Below, piece after piece: positions 12,382-50,207 of a DNA stretch of 64,000 nucleotides. Under the pieces are notes generated by a model. It was not told the DNA's origin, searched no databases, and saw only the letters and a list, made by a program, of their open reading frames with translations. The DNA is taken from assembly GCF_901709675.1 (NCBI RefSeq), contig NC_051100.1, positions 2,728,001 to 2,792,000 of the forward strand, in the 5' to 3' direction. The stretch is from Syngnathus acus (taxonomy: Eukaryota; Chordata; Actinopteri; Syngnathiformes; Syngnathidae). Made by a program: the position numbers and the translations under genes. Each line of letters opens with the position of its first letter. Position 1 is the stretch's first letter.

Positions 12382-13628
12382 ATGGATCCGGGGACAAATG
12401 ACGCAATGGAAGCTGGCGCGGTAGAAAAGCAGGATGACACTGACAGTTTTATCAAAGTTAAGTCTAAAAAGAGCCAAAAGAGGAAACGCGAGGCAGCTGA
12501 TATGGACACAGAGGGTCCAGTAGCAAGCAAGAGGCCACAGTTTCCACCTATTTCGCAAGACAAATTAAGGGTATTAACGATCGTATTGTGTGTAAACTAT
12601 TTAAAATATATAGCAGAAGTGTGAATGTAAACGTTTGCATTCTATAGGGAGCGGATCAGATGCGTAAAGTGGCTGTCCCAGCTCACCGTTACACACCGCT
12701 AAAGGAGAACTGGCTGAAGATCTTCACTCCCATCGTGGAGAACCTGCAGCTTCAAGTCAGATTCAACCTCAAAACGCGAAATGTGGAGATAAAAGTGAGT
12801 GTCTAACACTGCAGTCATTTCCAGCGGAAAATGACATCAGTGGTGATTTATTGTGTATATTTTGCAGACTTGCAAAGAAACACAAGACATTGCGTCACTC
12901 ACTAAAGCAGCAGATTTTGTGAAAGCCTTCATTCTGGGCTTCCAGGTTGAAGTAAGTGTATTACAGTTTTTTTTTTACAATCGAACTTCATACAAATGGA
13001 TATCTGTTTGTGGTCTCTTCCCAGGACGCCTTGGCTCTGGTCAGACTGGACGAGCTCTTTCTCGAATCCTTCGACATTACAGACGGTAAATATAACCTCT
13101 CACAATGTCGACCCCACCGAATGGAAAGGTCAAATTCTTTGTGGGGCGTTCTGTTCTTGCAGTGAAGCCGCTGAAGGGCGATCATTTGTCCCGAGCCATT
13201 GGCAGGATCGCAGGCAAAGGAGGGAAAACCAAATTCACCATCGAAAACGTTACCAAGACTCGCATCGTTCTGGCCGACACGTCAGTTGATGAAAAATAAG
13301 CCACAATTGTTACACGATTTCTGGAGCTATGTGTTGATCATTGTCATGATGGTTTGTGTCCACAGCAAAGTCCACTTATTGGGCTCCTTTCAAAACATTA
13401 GGATGGCTCGGACAGCCATATGCAACCTCATCCTAGGTAAGTAAGAATTATTTTACATTTCAGCCATTGAGAATTACAGTGTTGCTACTTTGAAAATGTA
13501 AAACACTCTCAGTGGTCCATTTGATTCATAAATAAAATCTTTAATCTTTATCCACAACAGGAAGTCCACCTTCGAAGGTCTACGGAAATATCCGGGTGGT
13601 CGCCAGCAGAGCTGCAGAAAGATTCTGA
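12382..13628 (+). CDS. pno1: PNO1, partner of NOB1, 40S ribosome assembly factor
   Basis: PNO1 (Dim2 in yeast) is a KH-domain protein on pre-40S particles. It positions and restrains the NOB1 nuclease at the 3' end of 18S rRNA. Seven exons join in frame: 12382-12570, 12648-12794, 12868-12951, 13025-13085, 13163-13280, 13366-13436 and 13561-13628, giving 245 aa (human 252). The start has a strong context (TTCACCATGG); codons upstream are open but do not fit the family. Exon 1 encodes an acidic then basic N-terminus. Later exons give [39 protein letters not shown], the KH core [20 protein letters not shown] and the end [15 protein letters not shown]. The gene is convergent with ppp3r1; an ATTAAA near 13816 is a likely polyadenylation signal. 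Confidence 0.96.
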
Positions 13629-14831
13629 ACCGGTCTTCTGTGCTGGGGTTGATAAGAGCTCATTTGAATTGAATCATCATGGACTTGACATTATATGAGG
13701 AATCGGAGATTGGTGGGGTGAATGTTTTTGTGTAAATTTTGTGTGTATATAAAAAAATATGCAAATCATCAGTAGACTCGCTCCATTTTGTGCAGATTGG
13801 TCATCTTGTGTGGAAATTAAAATGTTTTTTTTAAATACAATGTCTGAAACTAAAGGTTGTTAAAGAAAAAATGCTCATTTCAATTTATTTCAAAAAAATA
13901 CAAAAGGGACAACTCATTTTAACCATTCAGTTTATTTAAACAATATTTCAAGTTCATATAGTTGTATCAAGTTTCCAACAGTCCCACAGCATAAATTGCA
14001 GCATGCAGAAAAACGGAAGAACAAAAATCTTAAATACTATATCATAATACAGTATATATTTGATATCCCCCACACACACAAACTCAAGACGCAGCACTTC
14101 CAAACCAAAGCATAAAGGTGTCAAACTATACAGAGACAGAAGTGCGTTTAACAAAGATATAGTATATACAAAATATTGAAGAAAAAAAAAAAAGCGTATG
14201 TGGCAGTTAATATTATGACACGCATTGTACTGCAGTTAAGTTCATGTGGAGACCAACCATTTGGCAACATCCATTTTGTGTAGATGATTTCTATTCACAT
14301 CAGCATCCATGTGTAAACAAGACTATTCGTTCCAAATGCGTTCATCTCTACATGCACAAAAGAAAATCTCCTTTCCACATCATGCAGGTTCCAGTTTTGA
14401 TTATTAATTCAAAGCAGCCCACCCACTTCCAGTTTATTTACTTGGAAATATTTGGAGAAATATTTTGTCATCTCAGGCCTGTCTTAACAATAAACATATC
14501 CTAAAATTTACATTGTATGAAAGATGTTCTATTTTTTGCAAAAATGTTTTAGAGATTTACCCAAAACGCTAAAATTCTTATTCCAGCCCCATCCAGTGAC
14601 AACAAAAGTGCTAAGTAGCTAACAAATGCTAAAAAAGGGCAAAATACTGTTCCAGGCATGTCGAGCCAAAAGAGCCATAAATGAAGCCGATCTGACAGAT
14701 CCTTTTTAAAAAAAAATGTAAAGGAAATTTTTTGCAGAGAATAAAGATGATCTCACAGTTGTTCAAGTTTGTCTCACCAAAATCCTCTCATTTCTTAAAA
14801 ATTTTGAAAATACATTTTGAGTAATTGTAAG

Positions 14832-14925
<94 letters not shown>

Positions 14926-15326
14926 GATATGTTAGCTTGGCACTTCGACCATCTAGTTCTAAGTCAAGTGTGACTGAATGTATCCATACCTTTCTCACGT
15001 ATAAAATAGAAGAAAACAAAATAAATATGTAAATTTAAAAAAAAAATGGAATTCCCTCCCTTCATCTTACGAGTCACCTCCTCGTCCTTCAGTCTCTCTC
15101 TTCTTTTTTTTTTACCTGGTAGGCAGCCTCTGCCTTTCACTTAACACTTGAACGAGGCGCTTCGCTGTGGAAAAGCGACACAGAAATGTTCCGCTGGTGG
15201 ACACTGAGGCGGGTTTTTCTTGATTTAGCCGAACAAGGCGGAGGAAGCGAGCGTCGAGGAGAACTCAGGAGGGCGGGGAAACTTGCACGAGCTGGAGAGA
15301 GGTCGAGAAGGGAGGTGGTGGTACGC
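13629..15326. other. abutting 3'UTRs of pno1 and ppp3r1
   Basis: There is no coding exon. The pno1 3'UTR enters from the left (ATTAAA near 13816) and the ppp3r1 3'UTR from the right, with a minus-strand AATAAA at 13936-13931. That would give ppp3r1 a 3'UTR of about 1.4 kb and leave roughly 80-100 bp between the two transcript ends. The ppp3r1 3'UTR would include the long (GT)n tract. Confidence 0.55.
14831..14925. repeat. (GT)n microsatellite
   Basis: About 95 bp of nearly pure GT repeat with a few GC interruptions near both ends. It lies in the presumed 3'UTR of ppp3r1, where the transcript would carry (AC)n. Confidence 0.98.
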
Positions 15327-18300
15327 TCACACATCCACCACCATCTTTTTGTGTATGTCCAGACCGCCCACCACCTGCAAAGGAATGGAAATAGGTTCTA
15401 GTGAGTGGTTTAGAACTTTTGTGTAACGCTTAGTTGCTTTGAGTCTTGCTCTGCACCACTTCTGGATGGTGTTCCACAGGGTTCAATTTTGGGGCCCCCG
15501 CTGTTTCGTGTATTTGATCACTTCATCGTACAATCAGCGCACTCCGGAGAGAGTTCCGACTCACCGCGCAGAACTCCTCGAATGATATCCTGCCGTCGCC
15601 GTCTTTGTCAGCATTGATGATGGTTTTGTCCACAATCTGCTGGAGCTGCGTGTCTTTTAGGTTGTTGCCCACCATCATCTTTAGTACCTGGAAAAGTTCT
15701 CCATTGGAGATGTAGCCATCCTTGTCCATGTCGTAGATCCGGAATGCGACTGCAAGGGTGGGGGAAAAACTCATACAACATACTTTTCTTGTTCCGGGAA
15801 TAGTCTGTCAAGAGTTAACTTACATCGAAGTTTTTGCTCCTTGTCGCCTTTGACGCTAAACTGTGACACTCCCTCGATAAACTCTGTGATGGCAAAGGGT
15901 CAAAGTCAACAAACGCAGAGCTGACTTACTGTACGATAAGTCAGGATCGATATCCGAGTACACAAACGTCTCTACGGCAACACTGGGGCAATGAGAAACC
16001 ACCTTTAAAGTCCACTTCTCCATTGCCGTCCGTATCGAATATGTCGATGACCCTCTGCACGAGAGGGTTCTGCTGTAACTCGGGCAGCGACATGAACTCC
16101 TCCACGCTGAGCGAGCCCGAGTTGTCAAGGTCCAGTTTCTTGAAGCGCTTCCCCAGACGCTTGATCTCGTCCGGGTCGACTGAGATGGGAAAACATGAGA
16201 CGTTTTAGTGCTGATTTGTAAAGAATCTAAAAGTCCCAATTCCTTGATAGAACTTGCAAGTAGGTCAAGGATATGGCTTGCGGCGTGCAGATGGCACATT
16301 GTGTTCTGGTCTGATTAGGGAGTCCAAACGACACATGTATACTCAGATTTTTGGGTGACAATCACATAGTTCAAGTCAGCACTTAAGCATTCCGGAAACT
16401 GTAACCCAAAAATGTCTTGCGAGGGTGAATGAAGCTAGTGGAAGACATCTGCTGTTTACCAAAAGGTCCAGGATGTGAGTTTCAGAACTAGAATCGATAA
16501 CCACATTGTATTCTAGATTTGATCAACCTTCAAGAATTGTGAAAATGCTGCGGCCACTATCCTACGCTCCAATGTTATTTATAGTTGAAAAACCTGACCC
16601 TCCATCTGACTCAAGGGAATCTCCCCCAGGGAAACCCCTTCGCAACAAGGAGGTCCAATCAGAAACTCCAGACAGGCTAATGACGCCTTCATGCTTCTGG
16701 CTCAAGCTTGAACGACATTTAAACGGGTATTTGTCGCTGTCTGACATTTTGAAACCAGATGCTAGCCCCTTGCTCGCTGACTATCTAAGCTACTTTTCCA
16801 ACAGACCTCTACCGTCTCCCTATCCTGTGTGCTCGCTACCGCCGCGATTTCGACATCATATTAAAGGCACGCCAGAGGTGGAATGCCACCGGACACGCCC
16901 AGGTTATGAAATCTAAGACCCGAGGCTCCCTGCTCATATCGCTCTACGTCGCGAGCTCTGTCAAATAGAGGTCAAGTCTCCGGTGAGTTGGTAGAGAGGC
17001 TGCCGACGGAGATCCTCCATGGGTTGAGTTCTGGGTCATTCGTTATAGAACCGCACCACCACTTCTACCCCCTCCCTCGATTGTGGCATTATGCCTGGAG
17101 ACTAATGCTAGCAAGTCTCAACTAAATATGGACCATCTGTTTGGGTTACTATGTTGACATCGTTTCTATGCGATGGGAAAAAAAATGTGACTATCCAATC
17201 AAAACGTGTATCTCCAAATGAAGTATTAAAACTTGTTAATCATGCGCCATGGAGGTCATCCTTACAGTCCTTGAGCCTCGTCTTCACTATATAGCCCGGC
17301 CCCGCGACGGCCTCGGCACTAATTGAAACGGCACGTGACGGTGCGCCCGTTTTAGCGCTTCTACGCTGCCAGCGACAACGAGCTGCGATATCGTGGCGCT
17401 AATTTCATAACGGAAGTGAACTAAATCATGGAAGTCTGTAAATAGTGCATAATTGAGTGGTGGCAATACTTACAATGCGTGCACATTTCCAAGGGGTAGC
17501 TGGCTTCATTTCCCTGAGGAGAGAAGAAACGAGAGCTTATTGATATTAGAATGACATACGCAAAGTCGTGCCTTCTTCCAAAACATTTGCTGAAAAATAT
17601 TGTGTGTTACAAAATATTACTTTTGCTAATTATGGTCATAACGTCTGTTTTTTTTTTGCTTGGCATATTGAACCAGGGCGCAGCCGTTAACGATACCAAC
17701 CAAGCCAGCAATCGATTGTCTGTCGGGCAGCCTCCCCCAACCCCCCACATGGAGCAATATATTTTCAAAATCAAGCTGTAAAGTCAGCATTCTTCCTCTT
17801 CTGTTAACACCGAGCTTAAAACCCTGTTGCAAAACTGCTGCGAAACATGACACGTGATGATGCAATCACAGCAGACTAACCTACTCCCCCCCTTTTTTCA
17901 TTTGTCAGCTTCCAGGAATAGACAATGAGCGCCGTGCCGTGTGCCAAGACAACCTTTTTACCTGAGGCTGGATTTACGCTCTACGGTTCAAGTGACATTT
18001 TTTGGCTCTCGTGCGTTACAAATCGGATATGCAAAATAGCAAAAAAGGCGAATTAGAATCTGATTTTACGAGTTACTAATTTATTTTCTGGTTGTTGTTG
18101 TTTTTTTCAAGTCATCTTTAATGTTGAGGTAGTTATTTTCCATAAATATACACTCAATCATATCGGATATGCGTAATTGAAATGTACAAGATTCTTTTAA
18201 ATAAATCGAGCACTCAATCGGAATTGGCCACTAGGCCCTACAATGTAAATCCAGCCTAAGAGAGGTTGTGGTATTTTAAGATCGGGAAAGAAACACGGGC

Positions 18301-20028
18301 GGAATTAGCCGTGAGATTACACGAGCTAACAGACGAGCGACAGACAAGAATCTTGTAGCTCACTCAGAGACATCTAAGTCAAAATGCAAAAAATTAAAAT
18401 CCGGTGATTCAACGAACCACCCGGGATATATCCACATGCGGAAACCCACTCCGATCCTCTTCAGATGGAATAAATTCAAGATGGATGGAGAAGGAGAGGC
18501 GGCATTGTGCGTCCTTATTCATAATGAATGTTTCATTCACAATCAATAAATGCTAACACTAGTTTTGCATATGTAAGAGTCTGGCTGGCAACCCAAATAA
18601 GCATAGCTAATTATAGACCTGCAAGAGGGGGGGGGCATATTCCACAAGTCAACCCACACATATAATCACAGTTTATGTGACAAGATAAGACCTTGAATAA
18701 AACCTGAAAAGAAACATTATAGCCGCCTTTTTCAGTCCGCCAAGTACACCGGCACCTCAATTTACACGTTTTTCGGGATACGAGTTGTCGATCAGGTCGG
18801 CAACAACAGATATGATGGTGCCGGCGAACTTCACAACAAGCAGCAGTTTGGCTGAGAGTCAACAATTCTTCCAAAAGAAGGTCAAGGGCTTGCTTCAAGC
18901 TACTGGCACTCGAAACTAAGGTTCATTGCAAAACTAAATATATATATTTTTTGCACATCAGGTGCACGTCCTTCTATAAGGAACAACTTGAACAATGTTT
19001 AAAGTCCGGAAAATGTGAAATGTTAAATACCCAGATAGATCTGATACTGTTTAAAAAAAAAGCAGCTGAAGGCCAGCGCTATAGAAAAAGTGTCCACTAC
19101 CCACCAGTAGTGCTGCAAAGCGGTGCCAACACAACTGCAGCGATGTACTGAAAACTGAGTGGGCTGCGTGAATGTGCGAATGAAGCTCTTATCTCTTGTT
19201 CCGTATTAGCTGCAGCAGCGTTTGATTGCTCTGCAGCAGAATATGGACTCTATATTGTCATAGGACATCCTATGAGTTGGAGTCAATTATGTTGTTGTCA
19301 ACTGTGAGTTTGTTTCTGGGCAGTATGGTGGTTAGCTGGCTTTTGGTGCCACACAATGCTGCTGAGAGAACTTCAAACGTATTCATTGTGCTTGTGAGAA
19401 GATGCTCCCTGGGGGGACGAGGGAAACACCCTATTGAGTCTTGCTAACATGCATTTTTATGGACGGAGGAAATCTGCAGAGACACCATGCACACGAAGGC
19501 AGGAGCCAAGATTTGAACCTCAAACCTCACAAGTGCATGGCAGGGGTGTTGACCACTAATCCACTCCAGATAATTTATATTTAATTGAAGACACAGTTTT
19601 GCAACACTGGATTACTGTTGATCTGGCTTTAACTACTTCCTTATGAAATGACAGTTGCGACTGTAAACACCGGGGGGGGGGGGGCACTAAATTCGACATT
19701 TGACACGACGTTCTTGAATACTTGTATCATGAAAAGGATTTGACACAAAAAAACGTTGGGAGGAAAAAAAAATAACAAGACCACTGACAAGGGATCAAGA
19801 GGCGCGAATGTGGGCCAAAGGCTTCAGGCTACTGACAGGCTAGCCCCCCCACCACCACCGCCCTCTCCTGACAGGGACAGGACGATGAGCCACTGAAGTG
19901 GGCGAGAAAGGGAAGGTCCTCTCGGGAGAGGAGGGGGCGTCGTGACGTCGACTTTAAAAGCCAAATAAGCAATAAAATGGCGTATTTGATCGACAAGGGG
20001 AAAAAAAGCGCGCGAGACAGCTTACCAT
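15327..20028 (-). CDS. ppp3r1: calcineurin subunit B type 1 (regulatory subunit, EF-hand)
   Basis: Calcineurin B is the Ca2+-binding, N-myristoylated regulatory subunit of the phosphatase PP2B, which dephosphorylates NFAT. Six coding exons on the minus strand join in frame: 20026-20028, 17474-17513, 16003-16179, 15824-15883, 15565-15749 and 15327-15374. They give 170 aa, exactly the vertebrate length. Exon 1 contributes only the start codon, followed directly by GTAAGC. Gly2 ([11 protein letters not shown]) is the myristoylation site. Four EF-hand loops are visible: [36 protein letters not shown] and [12 protein letters not shown], then the C-terminus [13 protein letters not shown]. All introns are GT-AG. 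Type 1 rather than the testis paralog is judged from near identity to PPP3R1 and from the neighbours. Confidence 0.97.
16180..17473. other. ppp3r1 intron 2, with an unexplained 136-codon open frame
   Basis: The intron between coding exons 2 and 3 contains an uninterrupted plus-strand frame at 16506-16916. It is antisense to ppp3r1, resembles no family I know, has no conserved pattern, and its local composition is ordinary. I treat it as chance or as a decayed repeat, not as a gene. Confidence 0.4.
17962..18258. mobile_element. candidate MITE in ppp3r1 intron 1
   Basis: The sequence CTGAGGCTGGATTTAC near 17962 recurs in inverted form as GTAAATCCAGCCTAAG near 18244-18258, giving terminal inverted repeats of about 16 bp with one mismatch around a non-coding, AT-rich interior of nearly 300 bp. 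No clean target duplication is visible, so the exact ends and the superfamily are uncertain. Confidence 0.55.
19445..19565 (-). repeat. degraded LINE/SINE-type repeat fragment
   Basis: Read on the minus strand, this contains the pattern around GTGGTTAG...GAGGTTC...AAATC...TGCATG...CC that is shared by many dispersed teleost retroelement copies. It is heavily mutated and its ends are unclear. It lies in ppp3r1 intron 1. Confidence 0.45.
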
Positions 20029-21300
20029 GGTGCTGTTCGGTTGAGGAGACCCAGGCGATGTGAGGAAGACCGTGGAGGGAGCGTTCCGAACGCCGCCGCG
20101 GTATGTCCACTAAGCGGGGGAAGAGCCGATCACGTCTCGGCGTTTTACAGGCAACTTCGTGGGCTCTCTTTCCAGTCTCGCTCTCCTCCTTTGCCGAAGC
20201 TCCAACTGCAGCGGGAAACCGGCTTGGGAGAGCCGCTAGGGGGAGGAGACTCGTTGTGACTGACAGCCAGGAACTGAGGGGCGGGGTTATGATGTTGCAT
20301 TCACAAATATGGGATTTCCGAGCTATGTTCGAATTGTGGCGGTTGAGAACTTAAATCAACAAAGGTCGATCAATTGTTTTTTGTTTTGCTCTTTTCAAAA
20401 CATTTTGTTGTATAGGCTATTTGTAACATTGTAATTTCCATGATTTCTATAAATGTCTAAATACTTACCAGGTTGGTTTCCCTCCCAGTAATGAATTGTT
20501 TGAGCGCCCCTTGGTGGCGATATAACGTCACTGCATTGTGCCTTATTGCCTCCATCTAGGATTTCCTGTATGCATACAGGTGGACTGCTTCTGTTGCACG
20601 TTTAATCCACTAACATACTTAAGTCACGCCATCATTAGACCAAAGTTTGTCTCACGCATGCTCGTTAAATCCTCGCTGGACCTTCTAAACCACAGTTCAA
20701 TTTTAAATGGCTTTAAAGATGAAGCAAAGCTGTGCAGAAAAGCACCTACACACAAACAAGCTAGCATGGCCTCTTCAACACCTCTTCAGTTCTTTGTGTT
20801 TTTTATTCTTGCATAGTTCAATTGCAAATTATAAATCACAAAAAACAACAATACGCATTTAAATGCATGTCTTTTGTACAAAAGATACATTATAGTTGGA
20901 CAAAAACACAAGATGGACCATAAAAAAATCTGATATAAAGATTTCACACACTTGACGGGTTTATATTAGGTGTCATTAGAAGAGGTAGAGAGAAAACAGA
21001 CAATGCAAACTCTATCATATAATAATACAAAAACTGTCGACTCAGCAAAAATACAGGGTTCAAAACAGTGTATAGAATATTCTGTTGAAACACAAACCAT
21101 TTCTTTCACAACCTCACCGGTAGAGCTTTTTTTTTTTTACCATTTATAAAAATACTCATGCTGTTGCCAAAGTCAACAATTCACAAACCCCCACACAACA
21201 GTTTACTGTACTTTTTAAGATCGATGTTTACATTAAAAATCAAGATGTAAATGTTTTCAATTTGATATTTCCAAAATGTACCAAGACAAACAAGTACGTG
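20029..21300. other. ppp3r1 5' region and cnrip1 3'UTR
   Basis: The 20030-20290 part is GC-rich and lies directly upstream of the ppp3r1 start codon, so it probably holds the 5'UTR and promoter. The rest is AT-rich and probably contains the cnrip1 3'UTR; a minus-strand AATAAA is at 20807-20802. A CTCF-like site lies at about 20508-20521. Confidence 0.5.
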
Positions 21301-22373
21301 TCAAATAAAGGTCTCTTTGTTGACCCACATGAGTGTGCGCGTGTCGTTGGGTTTGCACTCGTACTCGATGCTGTTGAAGCTGTTGCCCCACTGGCAGTGG
21401 TCCCGTTTGTTGTAGTTGTAGTATTTCACCTGCCACACCGTCTCAAATGTGCCCGCCTCGGTGAACTGCGACACACACAGCAATTATTTTTATCATGTAC
21501 TAGCGTGACAACATGAATGCATTTAAAATATGGCTACATCACTTCTGATTTTAAGTAAACGCGCACCTCAATGCTGATCTGAAGCGGCTGCCTCTCGCCG
21601 CTCTTGGTGTGCGCCACGCCCTCTGTGTCATACAGGCCAGTGTGACCACTGACTGAGGGTCCTTGGATTGCCGCTCCAGGGCAAAGGTGACTCCCCCCAA
21701 GCTCATCGACCTGCAAGAAAAAGAAATGATGAAGCAGTGATACATTGTTAGCAAAATGCTCCTCCTAGTTACAGACGCAGCTCTGCTTACCTTCTCGTTC
21801 TGACATCCTAGCGTTTAGGTCGGCCTAGGATTTCAACCAGCCCAGCTGATTATAATATGCTTCATTTTATTTTTTTATTTTAGCTGCCAAGTCAAGTGAT
21901 TCATTCTCCAGCTGTGCCCCAAATACCGTCTGACATTTGCATCATGCCCTGTGTGTGACCTACTTTCACAAAACCTGGCTCCATGATTCATTTAAAAATC
22001 TGCACTTTATCTTTTTTAGGCATAGAGTCATGAAGTAAAGGGAAAACACACAACATTCATCACGACATCATGAAGACCACAGGGGGAAAAAAACGTTTTG
22101 AGTCCTTGTCTGCCCTGTGCTAATGCCTGAACCTGATTTCAGGTCACCAGTCAGATAGAATCCCAAATCAAATCAGAAATGGAGGTCTACCTACGTGGCC
22201 TCTACCGCTCCGGGTTTTACCACCACCTCGATTTTGTACTTGGAGCCGGTGAGCAGCTTGATGGTTCGGGTTTGCCCGAATCGGGCTCCGTCGGATTTGA
22301 AGTAGACGGCAGTGTTGTTAGGAAGCATCTTCAGCGAAATGCCGATTTTGACGAGCTGGGGAACGCCAGACAT
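21301..22373 (-). CDS. cnrip1: CB1 cannabinoid receptor-interacting protein 1, with apparent 1-bp frameshift in exon 2
   Basis: CNRIP1 is a small cytosolic beta-barrel protein that binds the C-tail of the CB1 receptor and dampens its constitutive activity, mainly in neurons. Three exons are recognisable on the minus strand: 22195-22373 ([18 protein letters not shown]...[18 protein letters not shown]), 21567-21710 and 21301-21465 ([18 protein letters not shown] to the end [10 protein letters not shown]). Splice sites are canonical. Within exon 2 the first half matches the family in one frame ([20 protein letters not shown]) and the second half in the next frame ([20 protein letters not shown]). 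The switch lies near 21640-21648. Exon lengths 179+144+165 leave the total one base short of a multiple of three. As written, translation would stop early in exon 3. This is either an assembly error or a real lesion; everything else looks conserved and functional. Whether it is cnrip1a or cnrip1b is not decided. Confidence 0.9.
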
Positions 22374-22528
22374 GTCCACACACCGGTCCAATTAAATCCG
22401 GGATGGTGTCCCTGGGACCATATGGGTCCGTTCGCAAAAGGAAAGTGTTGCGCGCGCAGCCTGAACTGGCACGATGCTTTAATCCCAATCCAATGTTCAG
22501 AACGCGTCTAATGATAATCCCGAGCACT

Positions 22529-22612
<84 letters not shown>

Positions 22613-23391
22613 AGCCAAATAACAGTTATAAATAGAAACGTAAATGACAAATAAAGGTCCAATTATATTTTAGGGCACCATTCTCTAAAATAATGATACC
22701 GTGGTATTAAGAAAAAGGTGGTTGAAAATGAAAAATCACTGATCGAATTGCGGTGTAATAACAATGTTGAGACACACGGGGTCAGTATTGGAAAAGCGTA
22801 AACGTAATGTTCTCGTCTCAATGTAGAGCGGTACTGCCTTTCCTTTGTAAAATAACTCAGGGCTAATAATCTTTATTTATATAGCCCTTTCACAACAGCT
22901 GTCGCCGCAACAAAGCGCTTTACAGAACAAAAATATCATTTTAAAAGTGTGAATAATCTTCGCCCACTATGCGCAAATAAATTAAGAAAAAAAAAATAAA
23001 GTTGGTGACGCAATTAAAAACTACTAGTAAATGAGTTGAATTCTACTTTACAGTAGTCTGAGTAGTTCGTCTGAGTAGTTTAGTTCGGTCACCTCAGGAG
23101 GGTGGTGAGAAAGAAGCCCGAGTGGGAGGGGGTGAGTCCCCCCCCCCCCCCCCCCTTCTCCACCCCACCCCTTCCCCACAAATGTCTCCATGGATCCACT
23201 TCTTCACAACCCCACTCTTCCGCTGTCTTGCACACAAGTGTTCGGACCGAACAGCCACATTACCATAAAAGATGACGAGTGTACACTAAAAGTCTCCAAA
23301 AAGACCTACCCTAAACTAGTGGAGCCACCACCGGCCCCGTGTGAATGTCCGCCGGTATCCCAGCGCCCTCCACGCCCGTGCCGGTGATGCC
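22374..23391. promoter_or_regulatory. shared upstream region of cnrip1 and kcnq5
   Basis: The start codons of cnrip1 (-) and kcnq5 (+) are about 1 kb apart, so both promoters lie here. The stretch includes a long (TC)n tract close to cnrip1, a repeat fragment at 22863-22928 of a type scattered in fish genomes (the TTTATATAGCCCTTTCAC... pattern), and a poly-C run near 23139-23153. GC content rises toward the kcnq5 start. Confidence 0.5.
22531..22612. repeat. (TC)n / (GA)n microsatellite
   Basis: About 82 bp of almost pure TC with one T interruption near the right end. It begins about 160 bp upstream of the cnrip1 start codon. Confidence 0.98.

Positions 23392-50207
<26,816 letters not shown>

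Noticed and set aside
16506-16916. 136-codon plus-strand open frame in ppp3r1 intron 2
   Set aside because: No recognisable domain, no splice or promoter support, lies antisense inside an intron; long frames of this size arise by chance.
19445-19565. tRNA-like gene suggested by a TTTGAACCTC box
   Set aside because: No cloverleaf can be drawn; the pattern fits a decayed dispersed repeat.
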